Assembly: GCA_022606135.1 (NCBI GenBank)
Contig: JABYQN010000001.1
Coordinates: 4,712,001 to 4,776,000, forward strand
From: Fomes fomentarius
Lineage: Eukaryota > Basidiomycota > Agaricomycetes > Polyporales > Polyporaceae
DNA: 64,000 bases
Reading direction: 5' to 3'
Shown: piece after piece, positions 10,771 to 24,089 of the stretch
How the letters are laid out: the number at the start of each line of letters is the position of its first letter
Position numbering within the stretch: the stretch's first letter is position 1
Translations under genes and position numbers: made by a program
The notes under the pieces: model-generated
Told to the model about the DNA's origin: nothing
Seen by the model: the letters and a program-made list of their open reading frames with translations, nothing else
Database searches by the model: none

Positions 10771-13013
10771 CTTACTAGCAGGCCTCAGGCATTGCCAAAT
10801 CGGGGTACAGATGGAGGCGATGTGGGGTAGAGTGTGTCTGCAAATACGTCCAGGCGTGCCATGAGTCCAGGCTCCCCCACCGGGCACATCGTACAGGCGG
10901 ATGTTCACAAGCTACAATCATAAAGCCATAAGCAGTATCAAAGTACTTAGCTCTACGTACTTACCTTCCTCTGAAATTTTAGCAGAAACTCTTGCGCCAT
11001 ACCTCTCGCGATCCAGCGTAGTCTTCGGGCATGAAGAGATACTAGTAGCTGTGAGAGGAGGTACGTAGACATGCACTCAGTATGTCTGTGACAAGGTATG
11101 TCTGTGCCAAAAGAGGGAGGCGCGTGAGCATGCATGATACATGATGGCGGAGGGACAAGAGTGTTGTAGGTCTACGCAATTTCTCAGTCGACCGCAAGCC
11201 CTGTGTAGCCATTCACTGCCTGTGGAAGTTCGCATTTCCCCGAGATGCATATTCAGGGGCACACCTCATTTGGTATGATGGCTTGAAGGACGATATGCAC
11301 GTCCTGATCATTCAGTATGCATATACACTTGTAGCAATCGACCCATGAGACATCGTTTATAGCAGGAAGTAACATAGAGCAACAGCAGAACCAAGTAATG
11401 AAGGTTTGCGTGTATGCGTGCATGACAGGATCTCGTGCTTATCTATTGAAATGAACCTCTGCGTAACCATATGCTCACCGGCACCCCTCGCCCTCATCTC
11501 CTGTCTACTCCGATCGACCTTCCTGCCGATGTAAGATTGTAACGGCCAGGCAGTCTGTCGTGGTGATTGTTGAAGTGACCAGCAGCAGCAGAGTGAAGCC
11601 GTTAACATATGCGCAGTAAGAGCAGAGATAGCAAGTGATCTAGTCAAGGTCATTGAGACAACATCTGGGGGAGCTCTGGGGGAGCTTGGAGAGCTTGGAC
11701 ATCGTTGGTCAGACCAGTCACATGATGCTCAGAGCAGTATTTGCCGAAGTTATTTCCGAGTGACTCCAAGTCCGATCTACTTGGTATGTTCACCTCCAAG
11801 TTCCTCGGAAGAAGTTCGATGAGTATCGGGGACAGTCATATTTATATGTCACAGGCTTGATTGATCGATGCTCCCATAATGGGAAGTATGCTAGTTATTA
11901 TTTCAGATGGTGGCCAAGTTCACGAATCAAGCAATACTGAACACTTTAGAGAAGCTGACCCCGCGGTTGTGGGACTCGCACGGTCGAAGGTTATTGGGAT
12001 TCTGGAGAAATATAGTTGATATACAGCGTTTCTACACGTAACACGACAGACAGCAATATTGACCCAAACGGCTCGATCCATGACCCGTCGGCTGTTCGGG
12101 AGGAAGGTTGTTCGCGGAGCGCTTGGGGCTTCATCCCACCAGCACCGGGACAACATGAGTCCTACCGGAGGTAGACCAGCGGTTGCATACCGAGCATCTA
12201 GTATCCTCCGGACTCACTACATGAGCGCAAGTTGCTAGACATTAGTAAGAGAGAATACCACGTACTGCCGGGCGCTGGAGGGCGATTATCATACGTATTT
12301 TGGAAGTTTGTCGAACTTGTGAAGAATGCCTAGAGGGGATACTTGAAAAGGGGATACTTGAAGGTATGACACAGAGTTTTGAAGGATACGTAGTACTGAT
12401 GGAGAAGTCGACTAGCAGGAGGGGAAGAAAGTGCTCTGACTATCGTCGCAGGAGGTAGATCTTATAGGACAACTGCCACTGCGAAGGTCTACCGACTTTG
12501 GGATTCAGGACTCAGCTGCAATAGATGGAGTAACATGGTTGAGAACACAAGTGGTATGTGGGCTATACGGTCTCGTGAGGAGCAATCTGATCTTTGATTG
12601 TCCAAATCCAAGCTGTAAAGCGGCGGTCGTATACGGGCCGCAGCGGGCGGAATGTGTGTGTACATCAAGGTAGATGTATGCATCCCACGAATCTCACAGT
12701 ACACCCGCTCTGCTAGATTGTTGGTGCTCGGCGCGATTGCGGTAGCGGCAGGTAGTAGAGTCTAATGTTCAGATGAATGGGAGAGTACATACGTAGCGCA
12801 CTGCAGATACATCATACAATCATTCACGAATTTCGGAACAAGAAAGGACGACCAGGAATCCGACTTCTGGATCTGAAACGATCCATCCACAGCGGCATAG
12901 TTGCGTGTGCCATGTTGCAACCCATGTCAGGATTCACAGTAGATGGACCACTAGTCCATTTCTCAGCGTCAGTCCACGGTGAAGTTGGGTGGGGATACTC
13001 AAGGAGACGTACC
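10771..13013. other. Gene-poor intergenic stretch
   Basis: No open frame with a recognisable domain. A short direct repeat of GGGGGAGCT-like units lies near 11665-11690, and another small repeat (GGGGATACTTGAA) near 12337-12360. Confidence 0.4.
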
Positions 13014-14157
13014 TCATGATTGCTCGCGTGGGCTGAGCACAACGACTCGAGTATCTTTTACACGCTGGTGCTCCCCCCCAAAATATCGCTGAGTCTCGAA
13101 ACTCCATACGAGATTTCCGATGACCCAGTGCTCCATCGCCGCAACGTACTTGGCAACGGCGCTGTCGACGCTCCCACCAAACGACGGCAGGTGTCGCTTA
13201 GTGTCCACAAATTGACCCACAAGCTGCTGGAAGTGCTCGCCGACCAGGTCCGACGCGGCCTGGAGCCCGATGTTCTTCTCGTTCATGAGGACGGTGACGA
13301 TGTTGGCGCCCATGTGACCCTTGGCTTGCTCCATGTTGTACGAGTAGACGTCCTGTGTACGTGTACTAGCGTGTCAATACCGCGGAAGCTACTAGACATC
13401 TAGTGGGCAAGACAGTGGGATCACGTACATTGGACCAGCAAATCATGTCTATAGCGGCCCAGTACATCTTCATGAAATACTCATCCTGGAACACTGCATC
13501 CGGCAAGTCGGAACCGAAAACGAACTCGAAGAGACCAAAGCACAGTCGGGCGGCGCTATTCTCGCGGCGCAACATTTGGAATGAGGCCGTGTCGAGAATC
13601 TCGCCGCGCTCTCTGAGCTCAGCTTCTCGTGCCACCGCGTTGACATATGCCGCGCAGTGGGTGAGAAAGCGTTGGTAGCAGCGCGGCCCGGCGTGCTCGA
13701 GGAGGCGTTGCTTGAACCTATTTCATGCCAGTGGAAGGTGGGCGTCACTGTTTGCTTGACAGAAAACGATGGGAGCCACTCACTCCCGCGTCATCTTAGC
13801 CAGTGCGGACCCATCATCCCAATCGGCGTAGCGCATGGCGCTCAGGAATACTTTACCAGTGTGGCGGGCCCCTTTGCCATCCTGGTCGTCGCTGACCTCG
13901 TCGATGACGAAGAGCACATTGATAAAGTCACAGCACGTCCGGAACTGATCATATTGAGCATAGGGATTAGTGTGCGAGGCGAGGAGCTCGTTGCTTCCTT
14001 CGTTGAAGAGCGCAAGCTTATGGCCTTGGAAGAGGTGGTAGCTGTTGATCCATGCACGGGATTCAGCGGCGGCTTTGGTGTAGTTTGGGTTGGTGCATCC
14101 TTCGAACGGGCACAATGCGAAGAGGTCAGGAAGAGTGAATTGTTGCGGCGTGGACAT
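13014..14157 (-). CDS. Sesquiterpene synthase (class I terpene cyclase)
   Basis: Three exons (14157-13784, 13717-13429, 13352-13014) join in phase to 333 residues, the usual size for basidiomycete sesquiterpene cyclases. It should ionise farnesyl diphosphate with Mg2+ and cyclise it to a sesquiterpene hydrocarbon. The aspartate-rich metal site is DEVSDD near residue 97 and the NSE triad is NDVYSYNME near residue 221, which is completed across the exon 2/3 junction. The C-terminal FETQRYFG followed by TRVVVLSP also fits the family. The N terminus ([12 protein letters not shown]) is the common start of these cytosolic enzymes, and there is no signal peptide. No cytochrome P450 or oxidoreductase is recognisable within about 3 kb on either side, so it appears to stand alone rather than in an obvious cluster. 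The product cannot be predicted from motifs alone. Confidence 0.92.
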
Positions 14158-14242
14158 TGTGAGTGGATGTTATGGATGAGAGTCGTCTAGTGGTGCTGAA
14201 GGTACTCGTGAGGATGAGATACGGGCCACCACTGCGAGGTCT

Positions 14243-14250
14243 TATATATA
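14243..14250 (-). promoter_or_regulatory. TATA box of the sesquiterpene synthase gene
   Basis: A TATATATAAG run (minus-strand sense) lies about 90 bp upstream of the ATG at 14157, a suitable place for a core promoter with a short leader. Confidence 0.6.
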
Positions 14251-17200
14251 GTTGTTGCACTTTCCGCCAGACGTAAGTATTCTGGTTCGCCGCTAAACAG
14301 AAGTGGATCTCATTACCGACTTGGACTTTTTCGGTCGCCCTCAATGTCAGAGAATGAAAACCGTGAGTAGGAGGTCTTCACGATCGGGTTCACGGGTTCG
14401 CCCCGACGCTGCGTGAACGCCCCGTTGCATTACTTGGCAGGAACCCTCCTGAGTTTCTCCCGCTCGACAGTTGCACTGTGACGTAGGCGGTGTATTCTGT
14501 TTGTCGGGATAAGTCAGCCATCTTGGCGCGGCACCACACGAAGAGTCACACACCAGTGAACCGGGGGCCTCTGACGAGCCGCCTATGTAAATTCACGTCC
14601 GTCGGTGGCTCAAGAAAAAACGCCACGGTGGAACTGTATGAGGATTAAGTTCATCAAGGAGGCAGCGGCTCCGTCGGACGTACACAACCTAGATGTCGAT
14701 GCATCCGCGGATTTCCTGGACTCTCAGCCCAAGCGACAAGGCGTGGATAATGTTGCCAGTTAGCTCTCGCATATTCATCATGGGCGTCGGGCCGATGATA
14801 CCTCCTCTCCATCGTCGCCTGTCTACATTCGCATGAGCACAAGCCGACGAAGTCCCGTGGAAAAGCAAGCTGGTATCCTGGTAACCAGTCAAGCGCGGCC
14901 CGTCACAGTCGCCCAACTATACTCGTTTCACTACAATGAACCTGGGAAGATTTCCAAAGGGCATGGTCAGGGTGGTTTGACATCCAAGCGCGGCGCAGCC
15001 TCAAGGCCTGTATGCTCCGGTGGACTAGTGTCTAGCTTGTTAAATGAATATGCGCAATCTTATTTCAGGGGCACCGCACCGTCAAGGATGACGTTGGAGA
15101 CGATCTCCCAATTTGGCTGCAAGGGCACTTTTCGGTGGAGTAGGTGGTAGGGTATAGATCTGTAAAGAGACGAAACTAGCAAGTACTGCCATCTGGGCTT
15201 CGTTGAACGGATCTAGGAAGTGCGGAAATTGTCGAGAAACTGCCCTTTCGTCTGATCCGGGATTTGCTTCGCACTGTAGTACCCGTCTTGTTGCTGCGAT
15301 CGGCTCGTGACCCTAGTAAATCGCTGGCGATGGAGAGACCTGCAACGATATACTTGACAAAGGGCGATAAGGAGGATCAATTGTACGGGGGAAAAGGCTG
15401 CTCGCCGCCCACAGCACACAGCGTGACCCGAGCGCAACAGCGGGCCGTACGCGGGCATAGTATACGGAAGGAAGAGTTCCAAAACGCGGCCCGACAACAG
15501 CGGAACCAACGGACGGGCGGGATCGGACCCGATACCGATGCTTGGTGAGGAGGCGGTCTGTGATTACCCAGAAGAGTCCCCACACCCGATCTCCGAACCG
15601 ACGGTAGGAAACACAACCTCATTAATTCGTCGCGGGAGCGACCAGTGGACAACCGCTTCATCCGATATGACAATTATGTGGTTAACAGCCGCGTCGTATT
15701 ACAAGGACTAACCCACATATTATACTACGGAGGCGATGATACGCTTTATGGGCGTATGTAAGCCACACTATATTTGGAATAATCGCTCCGCCACAGATCG
15801 CAAACACATACGCTAGCGTGGACCAGGCATGCATCGAAGCAACGCCATTTCCTGAGGTGGCTAGCGTGTCAGTGTCAGGCATAGCCACCTTTCCACCTTG
15901 GGAGATACTTGGCGAGTGGGCGGGTGAGTGGTGCTGGAATCGCTGGGATTGCTAGAAACATTTTACTTTAACTGGAGCGCGCGGTGTCGACTACAGGGAG
16001 GACAAGGATGAGAGGATGATGACGTCGGACGAGCTACTCACCTCCATGAGCGCTCAACACGTCCGCATCCCGCGTCCGTAAGTATTGGGCAGCCCTAAAA
16101 AGGCAGTTCGCCCGTAGGAGTTGGAAACACGCCAGAACCTAAACCTGAACAAGAACAACATTGGAGCCACTGTACCGAAGATTAGAGGATGTTAGGTCAC
16201 CTATGCGCAATGAAAATGTGAACGTAGAGCATGTTTACTTGAACATCGCACACGACTCCATGGAGCACCCACATGTGGCATTGCGATTATGCGATGCATT
16301 ACGACACCTTCTAGGCGTAACTTTGAATTAGGGACACAGGGCATGAAGATGACAGATGGCTACGTCACAGCAGGCAACCATCGGACAAGAAGTGATACAA
16401 CACCAGTCAACGACCAATCCTGGGAACGACGGGAGCGAGGACGAAGGACGGGTTAATGATAATATGCAGATAGCTCGAAGCAGACACGATAGTTGGCATG
16501 ACCCCCACTTGTCTCACTTGGCCTGGTAGTCTTGACGACGTTACCTTCATACCGTAATATCATCATGCCACAGGCTCAGATAGCTGAATACGAGGGAACT
16601 CAGTTTCCTTCAATCGACTAAATTCCAAGTTTAGTACACGACGCCGGGGTAACATTGACGCACTAGGTCTCCAGCAGCTCCCTTTTCTGTTCTAGTGAGA
16701 AGCTGGTGTCTCGGTAATAGAGTGTGATGTATGATACTGACAAGTAAGTCTGATTCTCAGAATCATTCGAGTTTATACTGCGACGCCACAGCAACAATCA
16801 CCTGTGCGCGAAATAATGACAAACCAGGGGAATGTTGAAGAATCCTGGCAGACGGCATCATATCGCCAGGGAAGACGATAATGCCGGGATGTCCTATTGG
16901 ATATTCTTTTCTTCCAGAACTCGAGCAGTCCAGGGGCAGAGATGAGAAGCTTGCTAGTTAGATGAGCGGATGCATGAGAATCCCAAAATTGGGTTGTCCC
17001 GATGAGTTATGAAGTTGAAGAAGTTCAGCTAGCTCTGACTACACGATTGCTGCACATTCATTTGCGGTGGAATTGGAAGAAGAACAGGTACCCACATTAC
17101 ACCCCCAGTCTGACTCGCATAGTGCGCACGGGAAGAGGACAGCTCCGTTAGTCTCCGAGTCGTCCGAACCTTGGAATCCGTGAGACACCAACAGCTCGTC

Positions 17201-17652
17201 CCAGCCCTTCCTGCATGCCATGACTCGTGCACTCACCCTGTCTTTGAGTAGCTCATGAATCGTGCGGTTCACCTTCCGCATCTTTGAGGACTCCTCCTGA
17301 TCACCGCCGGTGGGGAACTGAGATTCAGGAATGTGCGGCACGAACGTAACAGGGCGTGCGAAATTTCACAACACGGGCGCGTAGACCCGTCCGATCGTCA
17401 CGGTGATCTTCACCCATGCCCCGCCACCACCGACGAGGACGAACAAAACTGAGCTTTCGATCCCGAGTGCATTGAACACCGAGAATCAGGAAGAGCGCTA
17501 GGACTCCCCAAGGCAAGGGGTGGTTCGTCAAGTGGCGAACATACAGCAGATGTCCACCGTGACTGACATACATTTCCTGGTACAAATTACTGACACACTA
17601 AGTAGCTGAGAAGAACGAACACTGGGGATTTTTCCATTCGTTAGATGCCAAA
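14251..17652. other. Long stretch without a confident gene
   Basis: Several open frames of 60-105 codons exist on both strands. The most protein-like is on the minus strand at 15682-15888, which has a hydrophobic segment (WSTLAYVFAICGGAIIPNIV) and could be the first exon of a membrane protein, but I could not extend it. Minus-strand frames at 17039-17341 and 17325-17585 lie just downstream of the phosphotransferase and also lack known motifs. Confidence 0.35.
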
Positions 17653-19011
17653 TTATGCATGAGAGCCTTGAATGAACATGGTATCCATCCACCACGACAG
17701 CCTTTGGCAGCCAGGGTCAGGACATGTCTCGGTAAGCCATTCCTCAATGTGGCGGAGCACCTCTCCGTCAACGAGGGCATGCCAATACTCCTCATCGCGT
17801 TCCTTAATGACCTAAAAATAACATAAGATTAGTATACCAAGAACAGCGTAGAGTTATACCCTCGAAGTACGATACCTGGGAGTACAGCGCTTTCAATCTC
17901 GCCGCATCATCTGGGCTAGATACCCAGCAGGCGTATTCATTCGCGAAACGCGGATCGTGTATACCACTGTACTGAATCCAGACAGGATACCTGGCTGCCA
18001 GCACGATTGGCTTTGTGGAGTGAAACTCCCAGTCCACGATCCCAGTCAGATGACCCTGCTCGTCTACGAGAACGTTCGTCTCCCTCAGATCGTCATGACT
18101 GAGCACGCAACGCCGGTATGTGGCCCCGGAAAGCTTCCCGAGAATGCCTGACAGTTCGTGCGTAAGGCGATCGAGCACTCCGTTTGCGGTCGCTTTCGAA
18201 GCGGAGTCGGAGCCGATACGGTCCGAATGTCGAAGGACATCGACCAGAGAGTAAAGGTACTCCTCAAGCGTGGCGAATACTCGTTCGGGGGTAATCGCAG
18301 GCTCCGCCACAATGAGAGGTATCGTTTCGGCTACTCCATTGCGGAAGGTGACTGTACCGATGCCCTGAGGGACTTCCAAGCTGGCAATCTCTAGCATCGC
18401 ATTCGCAATCTCCCGCGTGATCAACTCCTGTTTCGAGAACGTGAGACGATAGCCATTCATGCACCAAAACATGCGCACCTTGGACGCCAAGGGCAAGCCC
18501 CCGTAGACGTTTAGAAGGCAATCGCCTGGTAGCTTCTCGATCACAGCCAAGGGTTGTGACTCCTCCGGGACACAAACAAGTCGACGAATACGAGGAACTG
18601 GCAGGGTCGTACGCTGGGCCAACCATCCCATGAGTCCGATCTCACTGTCGAACTTCTCCGGGCTACGAGAAACGTAGACGCTCGTTGTGTCGTCAGAAGA
18701 CTGAAACACGGGCATGCGAATGATTGCCTGTTCGCCGCCTTCGAGCTCAATCTCAAGTGTCTTGGGCATATCGATCAGCAATGGCGAAAGGTGGGCCTTG
18801 ACGAAGTGATGTTACTCACCAAATTAGTGACACTCAGCGAGCGGTCTTCGGTTCGTACTATGGTTGCTCCCAGCAGAGTTTCGAGACGGGTCAATAGAGC
18901 CTGACGAGCTCCATCGAGAGGTTGACCACGCTGCCAGTGAGCGAAGGAGTCTGGGTATGGGTCTAGCAGAGTATGGTTCCCGTCTCTATCCCAGAATGAG
19001 GATGGCGACAT
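17653..19011 (-). CDS. APH-family phosphotransferase (protein-kinase-like fold)
   Basis: Three exons (19011-18820, 18760-17876, 17811-17653) join in phase to 411 residues. The catalytic loop is LSHDDLRETNVLVD near residue 275, matching the H.D....N pattern of aminoglycoside/choline-type kinases, and the metal-binding motif is IVDWEFH about 15 residues later. The N-terminal lobe contains a conserved Glu-rich strand and the LPVPRIRR hinge-like segment common in fungal APH proteins. Such proteins are numerous in agaricomycetes and their substrates are mostly unknown; resistance to aminoglycosides should not be assumed. No signal peptide or membrane segment is seen. The gene ends well before the next gene and lies about 570 bp downstream of the WDR48 stop codon, on the same strand, but with its own ATG and introns. 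Confidence 0.85.
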
Positions 19012-19581
19012 GTTGTGGGGACGTAGAGGACGATGCCGCGCAGCAGCATTGGACCTCGGACTACCTCCACGTGCTGTGATGGAGTGCTCTCCAGCGCGAA
19101 TCCGTCCTGCCCGATTTGGAGCCAGATGAACGATGAGTCAACAGGGAATCTTCGCGACGCCGCTGCGTTTGACAAAAGGAAAGACAGAAAAGGAATACAA
19201 CGAGGCTGGAGCTTCGCTTCTTAAACCCAGGAACCTGATTCTAATCTGTACACATCATATTCTATGATTCCGCTTTTGTTTTCTGACATCAAGAGACAAC
19301 CTAAGCACACCGCCGGCGATAAAGTAGGCCATCGACGAGGTGCGTACCTACAGCACTATCATGCGACGCCCCCACGTCTAGTATACCCGCGCTCAACATC
19401 GGAACACATCAGAACAACAGAGAACATCTACATCGACCGTTATACAAGGACTCGCACTAAATTACAGGGTAGTACATGTGAGATAGATAGTGAGCATCCG
19501 AGGAGCCTTACGCATAATCTCGCCCACAGCCTTAAAACAATGATCACGTATTCATGTGCACTCCGAATTAAAGAGGACCGC

Positions 19582-22500
19582 TTAATGGGCGTGTGTCGGA
19601 TGCGGAGGGTGCGCCGCATGCGGGTGCTTGCGCCGGTAGTGCATAACGAGCTCCGCCGACTGCCGGCGCCAGACATACTGTCGAACCGCGGCAAGGGTCA
19701 TGTCGAGCGGGAGGACCACGTCGTTGCACAGAATTTCGTAGTGTTCGTCCGCTCGTGGCCGCGAGTCGTGCGTTCGCGCAGAGGAGAGTGATCGACGCTC
19801 GATGGAGGAGCGGGGTGTAGCGACGGTGGATACGGGCGAGCCTCCGCCAGATATCTTCTCCAGCTTGTCTTGTACCTATCGTAGCTATTAGCAAGAGCAC
19901 TCACCACAGAGGAGAGTAGCAGGAACTCACATGTAGAGTCAATTTGCGCACCCGCAAGAAGCGACTGGCAGTAAGTTTGGATTGTTGACTGCAACAACAC
20001 GACACAACGACATCAGCCACAGGTCACTTGGTGCCACGCAAAGTATGATATTACTCACGTGTTCAGCAATTCCGGCAACTGCTCCCCATCTGGTTCCTTG
20101 TACGGCAAAAGCACGAAGCTGATCTTCGTGATCGGGATGCTTGGCACCTTGTTCTGCAGCAGACACTCGAGGAGCCACAGCGGCATAGTCTCCTCCAGCA
20201 AACGCGCGTCGCTTGCGGTGCTCGAGACCTGTCCGCGGTAAAGCGTGAGCCAGCTCGATGGCGCCTCTTCGGAGATGAGTATGACAGTGTGCGGTGGGAT
20301 AGGCAGGCTCGGTGTCTCGCTAGACGAAGGCGGGGTGATAGGACCGGAGAGCAGCACCTGGGCGGGCGTTTTGGCCGCTGGCTGCACAACAGCCTCCTGC
20401 GGGACAGAAAGCATTAGCGCACCATCACAGTGCACAAGGAACGCGTGAAGGCACCTACCCCTGTGGTTGCGCCCGCCGGTGTGGCGGCTGTAGTCTCGCC
20501 GGAGGATGTGGCACCGGTAGACTCGCTCGCCTGACGCTTCGCGCTCTTACCAAACGCCTTGATCCGGCCCATGAGACTGCCCATCGTTGGTGTACTCGGC
20601 GTCTGTAGTCCCATCTCCGAACCCGAGGTCGAACTCGTCGTCGACTTACCGCCCCACCCAGAGAAGTCATCCGGAGCAGGCGCCGCCGAGAGAGACGGCC
20701 TCCTCGCGCGTAACGAGAAGTAGTCGCTGCTTCCCGAGGCAGGGAAGGCTGAAGGCGGGTTGGCAGACGTGGCTGCGGTATCTGTCTTCTGCGCGTCCTT
20801 GCCGCTACCGCGAGGAAGAGGAGTCGTCTCGAACGTACCGGGCGATTGCGGTATCGGCGACAGACCCGACTCGCGTACGCCGCCCTGCAGCGGAATCATA
20901 GGCGTCATGAGCGGCGACGAGCGCGTAGTAAGGGATATTGACGGAGAGACGGCAGGAAGCATGTTCGGGGAGAGGATGATAGAGGCACTTCGTGGGGCGG
21001 GGATCCCTGACGTCGAACTGCGGGCAGAGACGTCTGACGACGTTCGACTTCTCGATGGTGGATGATGATGAGGCGGATTGAACTCGATGTGCGTTGGAGC
21101 GCTCCCGCGCTGAAGTCGATGTTGGGAAGGTTCATGGATACCCCCTTCGCGTGCGCGACGTGCCGCAAGTCGCTGCTCTTCCCGGATGAAGCCGTAGAAC
21201 AAGTTCCGAAGTACCCACTTGCCGATGTTCACTATGATTCGATATCAGCACTGAACCATCACAAGAGTAGACGCGAAACCTACAGCGCGTCTCCTCGCCG
21301 AACTGTCGTTCCGGCCCATACCCAACCTCATCAGCATAGACCTCCGCCTCAAAACACCTCTCATTAAGGTGCACCGTGAGCACGCCCGTCTTGGTGTCCA
21401 GTGACGACCACGACGAGACGACGGCCTCGCCCTCGATGCGCTCCCTGACAGTCTCGAGGGCCTCCCGAGGACTGCGATGCTTCTCGGTCGTGCTCCGGCC
21501 GTCACTTTCACCAGCGAGACTCGCGCTCCTGTCACTCCCACAGAAGCTCGCGGCCGCCACTTCCTCGCTGGTGAATCGCCCGAGGCACGCACCGCGTACA
21601 ACGTCCCAGACGGCAACTTCGCCAGCAGTGTCGACCGTGAGTGCATGCACCCGATCGTTCAACATGATACAGCGAACGAGACCATGTTCGCCGTCGATGA
21701 CCTCATCGGGCTCCAGACGCAGAGGGATCGCATCTGCAGCGACTTCGCGGACGTCAAAAGCAGCGCGCGAGCGGGGTGTCACCTGAATGGTGTGGCTCTC
21801 TTCCGCCAGACGGCTGCGGGATTGAATCGTATCGCTGCGCAGAGGACTACTAGAACCAGGACCGCCCGATTGGGAAAAGATGTTCTGCACTGGGGAACGC
21901 ACCATGCGAGGCACGCTGAGAACTGAGGCAGCAGAGTAAAGGGTGGCTATCTCTGGATCGTGCCCACGAAGTGAGGGGCCAGACAAACTGAATCCGGTGT
22001 CGTTGGGAGAAGTTAATCGCACGAGACTCTCGAAGGGAATGCCATACCACGTCGCCTCCCCTTCGCGCTCGGGATCGATATCTAGGTCGACACACGCGCT
22101 CGCATGAACGGACGTCACGGAGGGGACAAGAGACGCTCTGTGTGATCGCGAAGCCAGAGGGCTGCTACTCCTTGAGTGTGGGTCCTGGGATAGCGAGCGA
22201 TGAGGTGACTTGGCGCGGGATCCAGACAGATCAAGTGAATTCCGTTGACTGGAGCGCTGCAGGTAATAGTCTCGTGTAGACTCCAGAGGTGGCGGTGAAG
22301 ACAGTGGGCTGTCGATAGCGCCTTCCGCACTGAGAGCGGTTGCCCTCACAGCCCTGCGAGAAGGCACGCGCCAGCGTTTGATGCTAGAGCTCCCAGACGC
22401 GGTCCAGAGCAAGTCGTCGTCCATGGCGGCAATCTTATTAATTCCCTCAGAGCCAGATGTGCCTGGACGGTCCGTCCCTGTGTCCTGGCATAGAACTATG

Positions 22501-24089
22501 CACTCGCCTTCGGAGACATCCGCGCAGCCTTCAACGTCGACTTTGCAGACCAATCCAGAGCGATCGCCAGAGTAGAACACCTCAAGGGCAGGGTGAGAGG
22601 AGAACAGAGACCATACAGACTCGGTGTGATGCGTGAATGTATGCAGACAGCGTTGAGACGAGAGCGACCAAAGCTTGATCGACGCTGTTTGACGTGTAAG
22701 TACAGCGAGTAGTCCAAGAATCACGGTTCGTACCATCCGCAGAGCCGGTCAGCAACTAGCAAATCGTTAGCAAAGGTTGCCCGAATAGGGGCAGGCCACT
22801 CACGTATTTCGCATCGTCCGAAATGAGGATAGCGCGTATGTTGTCCGTATGACCTACGAGCTTGGCTATGCGTTTGCCCGAGCGAGGGTCCCACATTCGG
22901 ACAACGCGTTCAGGAGAGCCTGACGCAATGACCGAACCATACGGGTCGGTCGTCAAAGCGTAAATGGACGCCTTCGGGCCTGCAGCGTCTGGAGGATGAA
23001 GTGTGAGCAGTGGCTCAGCCTTACTTGATGCTGATGCAAGATCCCATAGCTTGATCGTGCGGTCGAAAGAGCCCGATGCAAACCACTGTTGCTCACGGCT
23101 ACATGATGTGAGACGGATGAAACCATGGGTACAGTTGTACTCACCAGGACGCAAGACAGCGGACATAATCTGTGTGTGTGCCTACGACAGTAGGTTCGTG
23201 GAATGGGGAAGACTGGGTGTGAGCGTGGGGGACCAAGCCTTGATTGTTCCATCGGAAGATGCAGATACAACTACAATGTATCATCAGGAGGAACTCGTTT
23301 ATGAGGCAAACAACGCTCACGGGTTTGATTATAATTACAAAGTAGGATATCGTTCACCCAGTCAGAATGCATCTGGACGGCTTGTCGGAAGTGTGTGGTT
23401 GGAGGAGGTGCCTGAACTTGCGAGTATCAGATGCACACTCATCAATAACGACAGACATGGACGTCGTCGAGCACAACGTCGACTATGCGAGCGCATGTTA
23501 CTCAGCGGAATGTCCTTTGCAAGGCGAAACATACCTTGAGCCCAGGAAGGGTATCCATATCTGATTCCCACTGCTCCTCGTAGGGTATAGTATTGTCTTG
23601 GGGTATTCGCCGCCGCGCTTTGCCAGTGACCTCGCCGAGCACATCGCCGTCGCTGCGATGCTCGTCGCCCTCCTCCGCCTCCTCCTCTATTACATCGTCT
23701 GCCCAGTTCGTCATAACCTCCCACCGCCTTAGGCTCCTGCCAGCGAGTCCATATTGTTGCGCGCGTCGCTTCATAGGCACGCCCAAGTCCCACGAGATAA
23801 CGAGGCCGTCGCGCCCACCACTGTACAAGATACCCTCGGGAGAGGTGCGCCCGACAAGCTGTGTAGACGTGTCCAGAGCGAGGCAAGAGACCCCGAGTCG
23901 ATGCCGAGGATGATGTGCCAATTTAGGCATCGTCAGTGGCGGCGGCGAGGTGGATTTGGATTGAACGGGGACAAGCAAGGGTCCGATAGAGCCATTGCGA
24001 GGAATACCATGAGGAGGTAGCTGTAGGCGAGGCGGCAGCTCAGCGGGCGGAGGGATAACGTACGAGATCCTACGGCGCGTTGGTGCCAT
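19582..24089 (-). CDS. WDR48/UAF1-like WD40 protein (deubiquitinase cofactor)
   Basis: A long multi-exon gene. The N terminus ([15 protein letters not shown], then [11 protein letters not shown] and [15 protein letters not shown]) is typical of WDR48/Bun107, which binds and activates ubiquitin-specific proteases. WD repeats follow: [69 protein letters not shown] and [15 protein letters not shown]. After a Ser/Pro-rich insert comes a region with [11 protein letters not shown], and then the C-terminal DUF3337-type part: [54 protein letters not shown] and ELVMHYRRK. The stop is at 19582-19584. The start at 24089 was preferred over upstream frames because the family normally begins a few residues before RRISYV. 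A broken copy of its 3' end lies at 10.2-10.8 kb. Confidence 0.9.

Noticed and set aside
19264..19791. 175-codon plus-strand open frame
   Set aside because: It overlaps the 3' end of the WDR48 gene on the opposite strand and is explained by that gene's codon bias.
21376..21926. Plus-strand open frames of 136 and 149 codons
   Set aside because: Both are antisense shadows of the large WDR48 exon.
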